The translations under genes were made by a program, and so were the position numbers. 41,164 nucleotides of DNA, from contig JAFYFJ010000065.1 in assembly GCA_017543835.1 (NCBI GenBank), forward strand, positions 1-41,164. The letters are read 5' to 3'. Origin of the DNA: Alphaproteobacteria bacterium. GTDB taxonomy: Bacteria; Pseudomonadota; Alphaproteobacteria; RF32; CAG-239. Position 1 is the first letter of the stretch, and each line of letters opens with the position of its first letter. The notes beneath the pieces were generated by a model, which saw nothing but the letters and a program-made list of their open reading frames with translations, was not told the origin of the DNA and ran no database searches. Below are positions 15,884 to 24,920 of the stretch, one piece after another.

Positions 15884-16561
15884 ATGGCGGAAGAAATCAA
15901 AAATAACAACATAATGACCGAAGCTCAACCGTTGCCGACCGCAAAAGAAAATGCGGCCAAAAGTGCGGATGCCGAAACATTACAATCGATTTTCAAGCCG
16001 CATATTCAAACGGTTCAACCGCAAGAATCTGCTTTGGCAACCAAAGGCATGATTAAGTGTTGGGCGGATGCCTTGACGCGTCTGACGGATTTTGAAGGAC
16101 GCACGACACGTTACGAATTTTGGGCGTTTCAATCGGTCAGTTTGGTGATTTTTTTGCTGCTGGCGCTTATCGGTTATTTTCTTTCCGAACCGAAAATGGT
16201 TATTGACATTTTTGCGCTCTATTTCTTGTTGCCGGCCGCAAGTTCCGCTACGCGCCGTCTGCACGACATTGCGTTGTCGGGTTGGTGGGTTTTGCCGGCG
16301 GTGGTGTTGGCATTGGCTACGCTTATTTGCTGGAATTTTGATGTGCACAATATGATATTGTTGCTGTTTGCGACTTTGGTTTATGTCACATATTTGCTCA
16401 GTTTGTTGCGGCAGAAAAATGACGGCTCGGATAATAAATACGGCGTTGCCGCGAAAGAAGCCGAGATATATCACTTTGAAAGTCGGGCTTATATCAGCTT
16501 TATGTTCACGTTTATGATTGGTTTGTGGCTGATTTTTATTGCCTATCTGCTCAAGTTTTAA
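15884..16561 (+). CDS. DUF805 family inner-membrane protein
   Basis: The 225-residue protein starts at ATG 15884 with AAAGGA in front. After a ~65-residue hydrophilic N-terminus come the DUF805 signatures: LTDFEGRTTRYEFWAFQS leading into the first membrane span, SSATRRLHDIALSGWW before another, and SDNKYG after the third or fourth. At least four hydrophobic spans are visible, the last at the C-terminus (ISFMFTFMIGLWLIFIAYLLKF region). DUF805 proteins have no firmly established function. The DUF805 core usually ends soon after the NKYG motif, so the extra C-terminal span is an addition. Its last base abuts the convergent rsmA gene. Confidence 0.88.
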   Translation: MAEEIKNNNIMTEAQPLPTAKENAAKSADAETLQSIFKPHIQTVQPQESALATKGMIKCWADALTRLTDFEGRTTRYEFWAFQSVSLVIFLLLALIGYFLSEPKMVIDIFALYFLLPAASSATRRLHDIALSGWWVLPAVVLALATLICWNFDVHNMILLLFATLVYVTYLLSLLRQKNDGSDNKYGVAAKEAEIYHFESRAYISFMFTFMIGLWLIFIAYLLKF

Positions 16562-17392
16562 TTAAATCTTTTGTGCAATTTGCAAATATTGCTGCGGCGT
16601 CAGATTTTCGGCGCGTGCGGTGGTTTCAATATTTAATTCGGCACAGATTTTTTCCAGATTCGGCACGGATTTCAAACTTTGGCGAATCATTTTGCGCCGC
16701 TGTCCGAAAGCAAGCTCGGTCAACTTTTCGACTTTTTGCAACACTTCCGCTGACGGTGTATCATCGTGCGGCACAAACAACAAAACCGATGACCAGATTT
16801 TCGGTGCCGGCGTAAAGCAACTCGGATTAAGATTCATCAATGTTTTGACGCGGCAAGTCAGTTGCGCCAAGACGGAGATGCGACCGTATGCCTTGCAATT
16901 CGGCTCGGCTACGATGCGCTCGGCAACTTCTTTTTGAAACATCAGGGTTAAACTGCGGTATGCGCGAATATTTTTCAGCCACATCGTCAACAACGGCACG
17001 GAAATATTGTAGGGCAGGTTGCTGATAATGTGCCGGTCGGTAAAATCATTTGCCGTAAAATCATATTTGAGCGCGTCGCCCTCGATAATTTGCAGTTGCG
17101 CGCCGACCGCATCTTGAATATCGTGCATAATTTGAATACAGCGCGTATCCATCTCGATAACCGTCAGCCGTTGCGGATTCGCCTTTAAAATGGCGCGCGT
17201 CAAACCACCCGGACCGGGGCCGACTTCAAACACCGCGTCTTTGCTGAAATCAGGTTTGTGCTGTGCCTCGAGTGATAAGCGGATGATTTTGTCGGTAATA
17301 TTCTGGTCAAGCAAAAAATTCTGCCCGAGAGATTTTTTTGCCATCAACTCATATTTATCGACCACATCTCTTAAACTCGGCAATTCCGTCAT
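16562..17392 (-). CDS. rsmA: 16S rRNA dimethyladenosine transferase (A1518/A1519)
   Basis: RsmA (KsgA) uses SAM to dimethylate two adjacent adenosines in helix 45 of 16S rRNA during late 30S assembly. The 276-residue sequence has SLGQNFL at 21-27, the SAM motif EVGPGPGGLT at 56-65, the acidic ribose-binding IEMD at 79-82, and the catalytic NLPYN at 125-129. PAPKIWSSVLLF and AFGQRRKMIRQSL are the usual C-terminal signatures. Its ATG overlaps the surA stop by one base (TGATG), so it is translationally coupled. This is the standard place for rsmA in alphaproteobacteria, except that pdxA, often found between surA and rsmA, is absent. Confidence 0.97.
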   Translation of the reverse strand: MTELPSLRDVVDKYELMAKKSLGQNFLLDQNITDKIIRLSLEAQHKPDFSKDAVFEVGPGPGGLTRAILKANPQRLTVIEMDTRCIQIMHDIQDAVGAQLQIIEGDALKYDFTANDFTDRHIISNLPYNISVPLLTMWLKNIRAYRSLTLMFQKEVAERIVAEPNCKAYGRISVLAQLTCRVKTLMNLNPSCFTPAPKIWSSVLLFVPHDDTPSAEVLQKVEKLTELAFGQRRKMIRQSLKSVPNLEKICAELNIETTARAENLTPQQYLQIAQKI

Positions 17393-18591
17393 CAGATTTT
17401 CTTTTCAATCAGGGCTTTGTTGCGCAAATCTTTCATATATTTGATGGCATATTCTTCAAATTTTTTATTTTCGAGATAGCTGCGAACTTCTCTTTTGCCC
17501 GGCAGTTTCGCGGTATCTGTTTTCGGGTTAAAGATTTTTTCAAGCTTCAATATATAATAATCGTTGCCATATAAAATCGGGTCGGTCACGCCGCCTTCCG
17601 GTAATCTCAAAACAGCATTTTCAAGCGGAGCCGGCAAGCGTCCTTTCAGCACCCAACCCAAGTGACCGCCGTTTGATGCGGTCGGGCTTTGCGAGAATTG
17701 CATAGCATAAAGTTCAAAACGGGAATCTTGGCGCAAAACCTCGGCAAGCGGTCTTAAATCTTTGGCATCTTTCTTGTTGATGACAATTTCCGAAACCATA
17801 TATTTTTGCGTTTTCATATCTTTGCGGATATCATCGTAGGCGCGTTGAATATCGTTTTCCCCGACGTTTATGTAACTGCGGGCCTTTTGTTGAACCAATT
17901 TGCGCCACGCCAAATCGGATTCGACCTGACCGGTCCATACATTCATCTGAACATTACCCTCAGCCAAGGCCTGTCTGAGTTGTCCCGGTTGCATATTGTT
18001 GGCTTGCTCAAAATTGCGCACGGCTTGATTGATTTCTTTGCGTGAAACGATAATGTTGTTTTTCTTGGCTTCTTGAATTTTCAGCTTTTCATCAATAGCC
18101 CCTTGCAACACGCGGTTGGTAATCATCTTTTTGGTTTTTTCGTTATACGGAATACCGGTGGTCAGAATAAAGGCATTGATACGGCTTTGCATATCGGTGC
18201 TGGTAATCGGCTCGCCGTTGACAAGCGCATAGATTTTGAGTTTGTTGCCGTAAAGCGTTATCGGTTTAAGCTCCTCGGCACGTTTGCGTGCGGCTTCTTC
18301 TTCGGCACGACGTTGCGCTTCCATTTGCGCCTGATAACGTTCGTATTCGGCTTTTTTGCGGGCGTATTCTTCGGCCTGTTTGCGCATTTGTTCGCGTTGT
18401 TTTTCAATCTCGGCCTTTTGGGCATCGGTCAGATTACGATATTCATTAGCGTTGCGTCGAAACATAATCGAATTGCTGTTCGGTTGCGCCGCACGAATAG
18501 ACGAATCAAGTTGTTTCATATCTAACTGTGCCAAAGTCGGATTCGCACCAAAAAGTAAAACAATGCTTGCAAACAATATTATTTTTTTCAT
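17392..18591 (-). CDS. surA: SurA-like periplasmic peptidyl-prolyl isomerase/chaperone
   Basis: SurA escorts unfolded outer-membrane proteins, including LptD, through the periplasm. The 399-residue protein has a signal peptide (residues 1-21, ending TLAQ). A Glu/Arg/Lys/Ala-rich helical segment at about 55-108 is likely a coiled coil and is unusually long for SurA. A SurA N-terminal-like domain follows (KIYALVNGEPITSTDMQSRI through KARSYINVGENDI). One parvulin domain spans about 264-355 (YMVSEIVI, QFSQSPTASNGGHLGWV, PEGGVTDPI). E. coli SurA has two parvulin domains; only one is visible here. AAGGA precedes the ATG. It sits 20 bases after lptD and is coupled to rsmA. Confidence 0.9.
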   Translation of the reverse strand: MKKIILFASIVLLFGANPTLAQLDMKQLDSSIRAAQPNSNSIMFRRNANEYRNLTDAQKAEIEKQREQMRKQAEEYARKKAEYERYQAQMEAQRRAEEEAARKRAEELKPITLYGNKLKIYALVNGEPITSTDMQSRINAFILTTGIPYNEKTKKMITNRVLQGAIDEKLKIQEAKKNNIIVSRKEINQAVRNFEQANNMQPGQLRQALAEGNVQMNVWTGQVESDLAWRKLVQQKARSYINVGENDIQRAYDDIRKDMKTQKYMVSEIVINKKDAKDLRPLAEVLRQDSRFELYAMQFSQSPTASNGGHLGWVLKGRLPAPLENAVLRLPEGGVTDPILYGNDYYILKLEKIFNPKTDTAKLPGKREVRSYLENKKFEEYAIKYMKDLRNKALIEKKI

Positions 18592-18611
18592 CTTTTTTCC
18601 TTATGTTGTTA

Positions 18612-20894
18612 TTATGAACCGAAGCTACCGATAGTCTTGAGATAAAAGGTTGTGCTGAATTCATAATCATTATCTAAGTTCGGATTGCTCGTGTTGTATT
18701 TTTTAAAGCTCACATCCCATCTGAAGCACTCGTCATCATATATCACTTTTCCGCCATGTTCAAGTCTGCCGCGATGTTTTTTTGTTAAATCTTTTAAATT
18801 ATAAAGTGAAAAACTCCAGTTTTCGCTGACTTTGACCCTAACCGAAGTGCGAAGTTCTTTGCGCTCGGAATACAAATTATAATAACGCGTGTTACCCTGC
18901 AAAAAGATGTAAGAAGCATTAAACTTCAAAAATGCGGGACCGACCGATGAACTGAGTTCGCTGTATTTGGCATCGAGGTCTTTGCGGTCTAAGCGAAAAC
19001 GATATTGCAAGCTTAAGTATTCGTTCGGTGTGGCATTGATGCGCCCGACAAAGTCGCTGAAGTGCGAATTATCTTCGCTGTCCAAGCCCTGTAAAAAGGT
19101 TGAATGCTCGTCTTGTTCCAAACTTTGCGCAATAAAGGCCGATGTTTTGCCGAAGATATTGCCGTAAGAATTCCAGCGGAATCCGTAACTGACGCGGCTG
19201 CCGGTATCGTTTCGGTCATAACCGGAGTAGCGGTCTAAATCCAAAACGTTGGTATCGTCAAAATAAACATCTTCACTATCTTCGTTCGGAATTTTTTCGA
19301 TTTTGTTGCCGCCGTTCGGAGCCGCTACCGCGACAATGACCGGCTCAATGATTTGCCGCGATGTTTCGGTTGCCCGAACAAACGGCAGACGCCACTCAAG
19401 CCCTGCCTGCGGGAAAAAACGCGCCGTTGTGCCGGTGTAGGTATCATTATCCGTATAATGATAACGGTTCACATAATAAGCATCGGATTTTAAGGATGCG
19501 ACAAATCTGTATTTTTCGCCGTAAATCGAAGTGTATGGGAGTTCCCACGCATTAATCGATGTAACGCGTTGCGTTTCGGAGCCGTTGCGGTGATAAACGG
19601 AGGCCGTGCCGAATTCGTTGCGCAGATGCGAACCCCAAATCAGCGGGTCTGAATAAAACTCTGCTTCAATCAACGGTGCCACCGTCGGCTTTTGAGAATT
19701 AAGCGCATGAAAACGACGCACACTGCGGCGATGCAGGTTATAGCTCAAAATTTTGTAATAATAGGCGTCGATGCCCACATAATCGCGACCGGAAAAACGT
19801 TCGAACTTAACATTGGAATTAAGCCACGCATCATCTTGATTCGGCAAGTCCAAATCTTTCAGATAAACATAGTCCGAGGCATAGCGCCAGTCGTATGTTA
19901 AGCGCCAAGAATCATTGATGTCGTAACGACCTTTGGCAATAAAGTTGCCGCGATTTTTCGGCCGTTTCTTTTCGTTATCCTTTAAATACGAACCGGACAA
20001 ATATACATCCGCATTGTAGAAATAGTGCGAAAATTCGCCGCTCCACACCGGATTTTTGTTGGTTGAAAAAATCGGCGAGAACAAAACATTGGTCTGGTCA
20101 TTAACCGCCCAAAAATAACGCGGTTGAATATAGGCGTCCAAAAAGCTCGAACTGCCGATGGTCGGTGCAAGCAAGCCCGAGCGACGTTTAACCGTCGGGT
20201 CCGGATGCGTCATAAACGGCGTATAAAAAATCGGTATACGTTTGAAATAAACAAGCGCGTGGTTATAATACACATTTTGCGTTTCTTCATTGTGTTGAAC
20301 TTTACTTGCCTTAATTTGCCACAACGGACTTTTGCCTTCGCACACATCGCAGGCCGTATAAGAGGCCTTGCGCATAACTTTGGTATGGTTGTTCTTTTTG
20401 CGGAAACTTTTGGCCGTCACCAGCGATTTGTCTTTCAAAAAGGCCTTGATGTTAAACATATCGCCGACCGACATATTTTCGGACAGCACGATTTTATCAC
20501 CGTTAATCACCGAGCCGTCGGCGGCATAGAGGATAACATTGCCCAATGCCGTAACGGTGTCGGCATTTTCATCATACACCAACTTATCGGTCAAAAGGCG
20601 CATTTCTTCATATTTGATTTCGACATTACCGCTGGCCGTGATGATGTTGTTTTTATCGTCGTTTGTCATCTCGTCGGCGCTGAAGTCTATCGGCTCATCT
20701 TCGGCGGTTGCATTCGGCTTATCGGCAACGGTTTTGAAGTCCGCAATATTGTTGGAAACATACATCTCGGCGCTCGGATGCGTTTCTTCTTTGGTGCGAA
20801 ATTCTCCGGCTTCGGGAACAACAAATGCCGTCGCCGTTTTGAGCGAGAAAACGGTCATAATCAGTAAAATCGGAACAACTAATCTATACTTCAT
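18612..20894 (-). CDS. lptD: LPS-assembly protein LptD
   Basis: LptD is the outer-membrane beta-barrel that inserts LPS into the outer leaflet with LptE. The 760-residue sequence has a signal peptide (1-23), then a jelly-roll OstA/LptA-like domain at about 65-150 (IDFSADEMTNDDKNNIITASGNV split over two strands, LYAADGSVINGDKI). The conserved stretch around 180-240 contains CDVCEGKSPLWQIKA and YFKRIPIFYTPFMTHPDPTV, RRSGLLAP. A long C-terminal region of alternating strands forms the barrel. The two cysteines in CDVC are the main Cys pair; the C-terminal cysteine pair of E. coli LptD is not evident, apart from one Cys near the end. The ATG overlaps the lptF end by 11 bases. Confidence 0.93.
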   Translation of the reverse strand: MKYRLVVPILLIMTVFSLKTATAFVVPEAGEFRTKEETHPSAEMYVSNNIADFKTVADKPNATAEDEPIDFSADEMTNDDKNNIITASGNVEIKYEEMRLLTDKLVYDENADTVTALGNVILYAADGSVINGDKIVLSENMSVGDMFNIKAFLKDKSLVTAKSFRKKNNHTKVMRKASYTACDVCEGKSPLWQIKASKVQHNEETQNVYYNHALVYFKRIPIFYTPFMTHPDPTVKRRSGLLAPTIGSSSFLDAYIQPRYFWAVNDQTNVLFSPIFSTNKNPVWSGEFSHYFYNADVYLSGSYLKDNEKKRPKNRGNFIAKGRYDINDSWRLTYDWRYASDYVYLKDLDLPNQDDAWLNSNVKFERFSGRDYVGIDAYYYKILSYNLHRRSVRRFHALNSQKPTVAPLIEAEFYSDPLIWGSHLRNEFGTASVYHRNGSETQRVTSINAWELPYTSIYGEKYRFVASLKSDAYYVNRYHYTDNDTYTGTTARFFPQAGLEWRLPFVRATETSRQIIEPVIVAVAAPNGGNKIEKIPNEDSEDVYFDDTNVLDLDRYSGYDRNDTGSRVSYGFRWNSYGNIFGKTSAFIAQSLEQDEHSTFLQGLDSEDNSHFSDFVGRINATPNEYLSLQYRFRLDRKDLDAKYSELSSSVGPAFLKFNASYIFLQGNTRYYNLYSERKELRTSVRVKVSENWSFSLYNLKDLTKKHRGRLEHGGKVIYDDECFRWDVSFKKYNTSNPNLDNDYEFSTTFYLKTIGSFGS

Positions 20895-22014
20895 ATTGCA
20901 ATTCCTTTGTGCCTTTCAAACGATGAAAATAAAACGGGTTGTAAAAGAGCAAAAGATAAACGCATATCACTAGCGGCAACAGGCAGTTAGCATATAACAG
21001 CGGCAAAAACAGCAAAAAGCGTCCTGCCAAGTTGGTCAGCGCCAAATCGGCACCGACAACCGCAATCATGCAAATCACTTCAACGGCCACGATTTTGGTT
21101 TGTCCGCGGCGGTTAAAATTGCTGATAAGGAGACCGGTGCAGGCAATAAGCGCCAACACCAGATTAAGCCACGGATACAAAATGCGGCGATGTCCTTCCA
21201 CCACATATTTGCGCACGTCGGCGGCGGATAAAGATTTGTCGTCGGCCGCGTTTATCAACTCCCAAAAGTTCTTTTCGCGCACGGTTTGTTCTTTGCGTTT
21301 GCTACCGCTGCCGGAGTTAAACTCGGCCGAGTAGCGCGAGAACGAAAGCATACTGAATTTGTTGGTTTTTTTATCTATTTCTTGTCGCACGCCGTTGATG
21401 AACAAAATACGCGAGCCCTTCGGTGACTGAATCAGCCGCCCTTTCTCCGCGGTCAATGTGACTTTGACGTTCGGTTTTGATTCGTCGCTGACAAAGATTC
21501 CCGACACCGAGCCGTCGTTTTCGTGCTTGTCGATAAACACCGTGATGCCGTTTTTGAGCGATGTAAATTCGCCCTCACGAAAGACGGCTTGTGTCATATT
21601 GTTTTGCACTTGCCACTCCAATTCGCGAAACTTTTGCTCGGAAGCCGGAATGCCGATGTTCATCACATAAATATTGAACAACGACAGCACCACACCGAGA
21701 ACAACCGCGGCGCGCGCATTTTGCCACGGACTGATGCCGGCGGACTGCATGACAACAAGCTCGCGGTCGGCTATCATACGATTATACACAAACATCACGG
21801 CCACAAACAGCGCAATCGGCGACAGCACGTTAAAAATACGCGGCATCAATAGCGAAGTCATCTCGGCAAACAAATATACCGGCAAACCCTGACGCGTTAC
21901 CATCTCCACAAAACGAAGCGACTGCGTGAGCCACAACATCGCCAGCAGAGAGCACGAAATCAGCACGAAGCCCGTAAAGATTTGTTTTGTAATATATTTG
22001 TTCAATATTCTCAT
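20884..22014 (-). CDS. lptF: LPS export ABC transporter permease LptF
   Basis: LptF, with LptG and the LptB ATPase, extracts LPS from the inner membrane. The 376-residue protein has the family opening MRILNKYITKQI, membrane spans at roughly 13-35, 55-80 and 98-118, then a ~150-residue periplasmic beta-jellyroll, and three C-terminal spans (YPWLNLVLALIACTGLL, KIVAVEVICMIAVVGADLAL, LLFLPLLYANCLLPLV). LTQSLRFVEMVTRQG and ALFVAVMFVYNRMIADRELVVMQSAG, read in two parts, are LptF-type signatures rather than LptG. No lptG gene follows: lptD starts inside its end. No Shine-Dalgarno is present, and TATAAT lies only 9 bases from the ATG. Confidence 0.9.
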   Translation of the reverse strand: MRILNKYITKQIFTGFVLISCSLLAMLWLTQSLRFVEMVTRQGLPVYLFAEMTSLLMPRIFNVLSPIALFVAVMFVYNRMIADRELVVMQSAGISPWQNARAAVVLGVVLSLFNIYVMNIGIPASEQKFRELEWQVQNNMTQAVFREGEFTSLKNGITVFIDKHENDGSVSGIFVSDESKPNVKVTLTAEKGRLIQSPKGSRILFINGVRQEIDKKTNKFSMLSFSRYSAEFNSGSGSKRKEQTVREKNFWELINAADDKSLSAADVRKYVVEGHRRILYPWLNLVLALIACTGLLISNFNRRGQTKIVAVEVICMIAVVGADLALTNLAGRFLLFLPLLYANCLLPLVICVYLLLFYNPFYFHRLKGTKELQYEV

Positions 22015-22021
22015 AGGCGCG

Positions 22022-22027
22022 ATTATA
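22022..22027 (-). promoter_or_regulatory. -10 box very close to the lptF start (possible leaderless transcript)
   Basis: A perfect TATAAT on the minus strand ends 8 bases before the ATG of lptF at 22014. Transcription would start at or next to the ATG itself. There is no ribosome-binding sequence between. The -35 region is poor (TTTTAA at 22045-22050). Confidence 0.45.
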
Positions 22028-22095
22028 ACGGCTATTTTTGCAGATTAAAATAAATATTTGCAAGATATACCCGCATATTTTGCGGCAAAATACAT

Positions 22096-22119
22096 AAAAA
22101 AATCCGGCAAAATGCCGGA
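22096..22119 (-). terminator. Rho-independent terminator after grpE
   Basis: On the minus strand TCCGGCA pairs with TGCCGGA (22103-22109 with 22113-22119, 3-nt loop), followed by seven T residues (complement of 22096-22102). It lies 25 bases after the grpE stop and separates grpE from lptF. Confidence 0.88.
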
Positions 22120-22143
22120 CTTGATTTTAGGTTGCGGAAAGCT

Positions 22144-22728
22144 TTATTTCGGGCCGCCTTTGGTCACAACCACCATCGCCTCGCGCAAAATACGGTCGTT
22201 AATCAAATAAGCCGACTGCAACTCGGCAATAACCGTTCCGGCCGGTTTACTCGGGTCTTCGACCTCTTGCACAACCTGCTCGAAATTCGGGTCAAACACC
22301 TTGTCTAAACTATCGATTTTTTTGATACCGAATTTGTTGAACACCTTAGTCAGTTCATTTTGCGTCATTTCCACACCTTCAAGCAAAGATTTGCATTGTT
22401 CGCGATTTTCTGCGGCAACGGATGTGACGGCACGTTGCAAATTATCGGCAACGCTTAAAAGCTCTTTGGCAAACGTTGCAAGTGCAAATTTGGCATTTTT
22501 CTCGATTTCCTGCTGACAACGTTTTTTGGTATTTTCGCTTTCGGCATAAGCGCGCAGATATGCATCTTTTAATTTGGCATTTTCTTCCAAAAGGTGTTGC
22601 AATTTTTCGTCTGCGGATTCGAGTTCTGCCGCATTTTCCTCAACTGTGTCCGATTCGTTTGTCTGTGCTGGAGTTTCCTCTAACTCAGGCTCAAAATCTT
22701 CTGCTTTGTGCGATTTATTCTTTGTCAT
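22144..22728 (-). CDS. grpE: Nucleotide exchange factor GrpE
   Basis: GrpE promotes ADP release from DnaK. The 194-residue protein has a disordered acidic N-terminus (about 1-40), a long alpha-helix/coiled coil (KLQHLLEENAKLKDAYLRAYAESENTKKRC region, 42-75), the FAKELLSVADNLQRAV helix, and the C-terminal beta-wing (FDPNFEQVVQEVEDPSKPAGTVIAELQ, RILREAMVVVTKGG, each in short strands). Length and motifs are typical. The gene is monocistronic with its own terminator. dnaK/dnaJ and hrcA are not in the window. An AGGGAAAA sequence precedes the ATG. Confidence 0.95.
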   Translation of the reverse strand: MTKNKSHKAEDFEPELEETPAQTNESDTVEENAAELESADEKLQHLLEENAKLKDAYLRAYAESENTKKRCQQEIEKNAKFALATFAKELLSVADNLQRAVTSVAAENREQCKSLLEGVEMTQNELTKVFNKFGIKKIDSLDKVFDPNFEQVVQEVEDPSKPAGTVIAELQSAYLINDRILREAMVVVTKGGPK

Positions 22729-22881
22729 TTTTCCCTCTTTTACAAAATAAATTAGGCGCTCGTTATATATAAAACTTAGTGTTTAATCCTTTAGAAGTCA
22801 ATACCCGATTTTTTTGTTGAAGATTATAAATAAAAGAATTATATTGTCTGCAGTTAACAATTATTTTCATTAGGGGGCGGA

Positions 22882-24915
22882 ATGTGCGCGGTAGTTATCG
22901 GTGCAGGGCAAAAAATTTTTGAATATTTACCGACGAATTTTAACAAAAAAAAGTTTATTATCAACTACCGTGTAACTAAAAATGATTTGTTGGCACAGAT
23001 GCAAAATATGTCAAAACATCAATGTCTTAACAATTCTCAGTGGCCGCAAATAGATAAAGTCAATGCGTGGATGATAAGTGCCGAAACCGCAACATTTATG
23101 AAGTGTGGCGGGTTGGGAATGGTGGCTTCCGAATTGCCGGAAAACTTCAATGCCGTTTTCGGAAAAGATGCGCACAATATTTCGATTATTACGCCGATGT
23201 ATTTGGGCGATACCGGCCGCAAAAAAGCCGAGTTGACGGATGGCGTTTATATCGGTGCCGAGGGTAAATCGACATCGGTCAAAAAAATCAAAACACTAAA
23301 AGTTCAGTTTGCCGGCAAGCAAAAACTGCGGGCGTTCAGCGCCGATATTTATGAAGGCGAACTCAATGGCGTGACTTATTACTTTGTGCGCTGTGACCAC
23401 TTTTTCGGCATCAATCCGGCCGAGAAAAATCCGTCGGGGCAAATCGGTTGCTATGTGTTGAACAAAGACGGTGTCGATGAGGTTGAGCGTTTTGCCTTTT
23501 TCTCCAAGGTTGTGTATTGCCTGTTGGAAGAATTGGTGCAAAAAACCGATAAACATATTGCCATGCCGAATATTTTGTTGGCAAACGACTGGCACAGCGG
23601 CGCACTTTCGGGTCTAACAAAATATTTGACGCTCGCCAAAGTTTATGTGAAACGTATGAATATGGCGACCGCCGAAAAGTTGCGCAATATTCCGATTATT
23701 CATATTGCGCACCACATGGGGTATCAGGGCTGGGATTACAACAATACTTCGCGGATACTCAATTCGCTTTATGAGGATTTGGCGACACTTGTGCTGAAAA
23801 ATGCCAAAGCGATTAAAAACAGTAATCCGCGCACGCAAAACACGCTCATTGTCAGCGATACCTATAATCAAGCGGCGGCAAATATGCATTTGGCGGATAG
23901 GATTATTACGGTTTCGCGCAATTATATGGAAGAAGTTTCGAGCAACAAAAGTTTCGGATTCGATTTCCGCGATGTGCTGAAAATTCGCAAGAACTACCGC
24001 AATTTTTTGGGTATTGTCAACGGTTACGAAAAACGTCTGATTTCGCCGAATGTCAAGAAAATTCAAGAGATTAACGAATATTTCAAAATTACCGATTTCA
24101 AGGTTTATGACGAGAAAAGTTTGAACATCAAACAGCACAACAAGCGTGAGTGTTTCAAACTGCTGTCGCGTTTGGCAACCGATGAGGCCTACAAAGAAAA
24201 AATGATTCCGCTGATAGACTTGTATCAATTCGATGACATTTCCGCGCTGATTCCGGAAGTCGAGCGGATTCCGGTGATTTGTATGACCAGCCGTATGGTT
24301 GAGCAAAAGGGCTATGACATGGCGATTCACGCGATTTTGCACAATATCGACCGCTATAAAAATGCGCCGGATAATTTCCCGATTTTTATTTTGGGTGGTG
24401 CCGGCAACAAGGATTTATACAGCGATTTGATGATGCTCAAAGACAATACCAAACAGATGTTCCGCGATTTTGCCAAGCGCATTTTCGTGTTCCGCGGTTA
24501 CAAAGATGAGTTTGCTTATTCGGTGCAGTTGGCGGCTGATTTTTATATGATGCCGTCGTATTTTGAACCCTGTGGTTTAACGCAAATGGAAGCCATGGCC
24601 AAAGGCACATTGCCGATAGCGACCTCTACCGGCGGCTTGGTTGACACCATTGAAGACGGCGAAGACGGTTTCCGCACCGAAGCGTTTTTTGCCGACGGCG
24701 AGAAAATCTATGGTGCCAACGCGGCGGCACAACGTTTGCAGAATAATCTCAACGCGTATGAAGATGTGCTCGATAAAGCACTACGTTGTTTTTATGCCGC
24801 GCCGGAGAAAATGCACCAAATGCAACGCAAGGCTATGCAAGACGATTTCAGTTGGTCATCGCCGAATGGTTCGGTGTATAAATACTTTAATTTATTCAAA
24901 ACCGGTATGATTTAA
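22882..24915 (+). CDS. glgA: Glycogen/starch synthase (GT5 family), long form
   Basis: GlgA elongates alpha-1,4-glucan using ADP-glucose. The 677-residue GT-B enzyme shows the nucleotide-sugar motif KCGGLGMV with Lys74 (family KxGGL), NDWHSG near 235, HIAHHMGYQG around 275, SRMVEQKGYDM at the start of the C-terminal domain, and PSYFEPCGLTQMEAMAKGTLP with catalytic Glu562, followed by TSTGGLVDTIEDG. These are strong GT5 signatures. The protein is about 200 residues longer than the ~477 of E. coli GlgA. The extra length comes from a ~60-residue N-terminal extension and internal insertions, notably around residues 300-450. A strong AGGGGG lies before the ATG. No glgB, glgC or glgP is nearby. Confidence 0.9.
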   Translation: MCAVVIGAGQKIFEYLPTNFNKKKFIINYRVTKNDLLAQMQNMSKHQCLNNSQWPQIDKVNAWMISAETATFMKCGGLGMVASELPENFNAVFGKDAHNISIITPMYLGDTGRKKAELTDGVYIGAEGKSTSVKKIKTLKVQFAGKQKLRAFSADIYEGELNGVTYYFVRCDHFFGINPAEKNPSGQIGCYVLNKDGVDEVERFAFFSKVVYCLLEELVQKTDKHIAMPNILLANDWHSGALSGLTKYLTLAKVYVKRMNMATAEKLRNIPIIHIAHHMGYQGWDYNNTSRILNSLYEDLATLVLKNAKAIKNSNPRTQNTLIVSDTYNQAAANMHLADRIITVSRNYMEEVSSNKSFGFDFRDVLKIRKNYRNFLGIVNGYEKRLISPNVKKIQEINEYFKITDFKVYDEKSLNIKQHNKRECFKLLSRLATDEAYKEKMIPLIDLYQFDDISALIPEVERIPVICMTSRMVEQKGYDMAIHAILHNIDRYKNAPDNFPIFILGGAGNKDLYSDLMMLKDNTKQMFRDFAKRIFVFRGYKDEFAYSVQLAADFYMMPSYFEPCGLTQMEAMAKGTLPIATSTGGLVDTIEDGEDGFRTEAFFADGEKIYGANAAAQRLQNNLNAYEDVLDKALRCFYAAPEKMHQMQRKAMQDDFSWSSPNGSVYKYFNLFKTGMI

Positions 24916-24920
24916 TTTTA

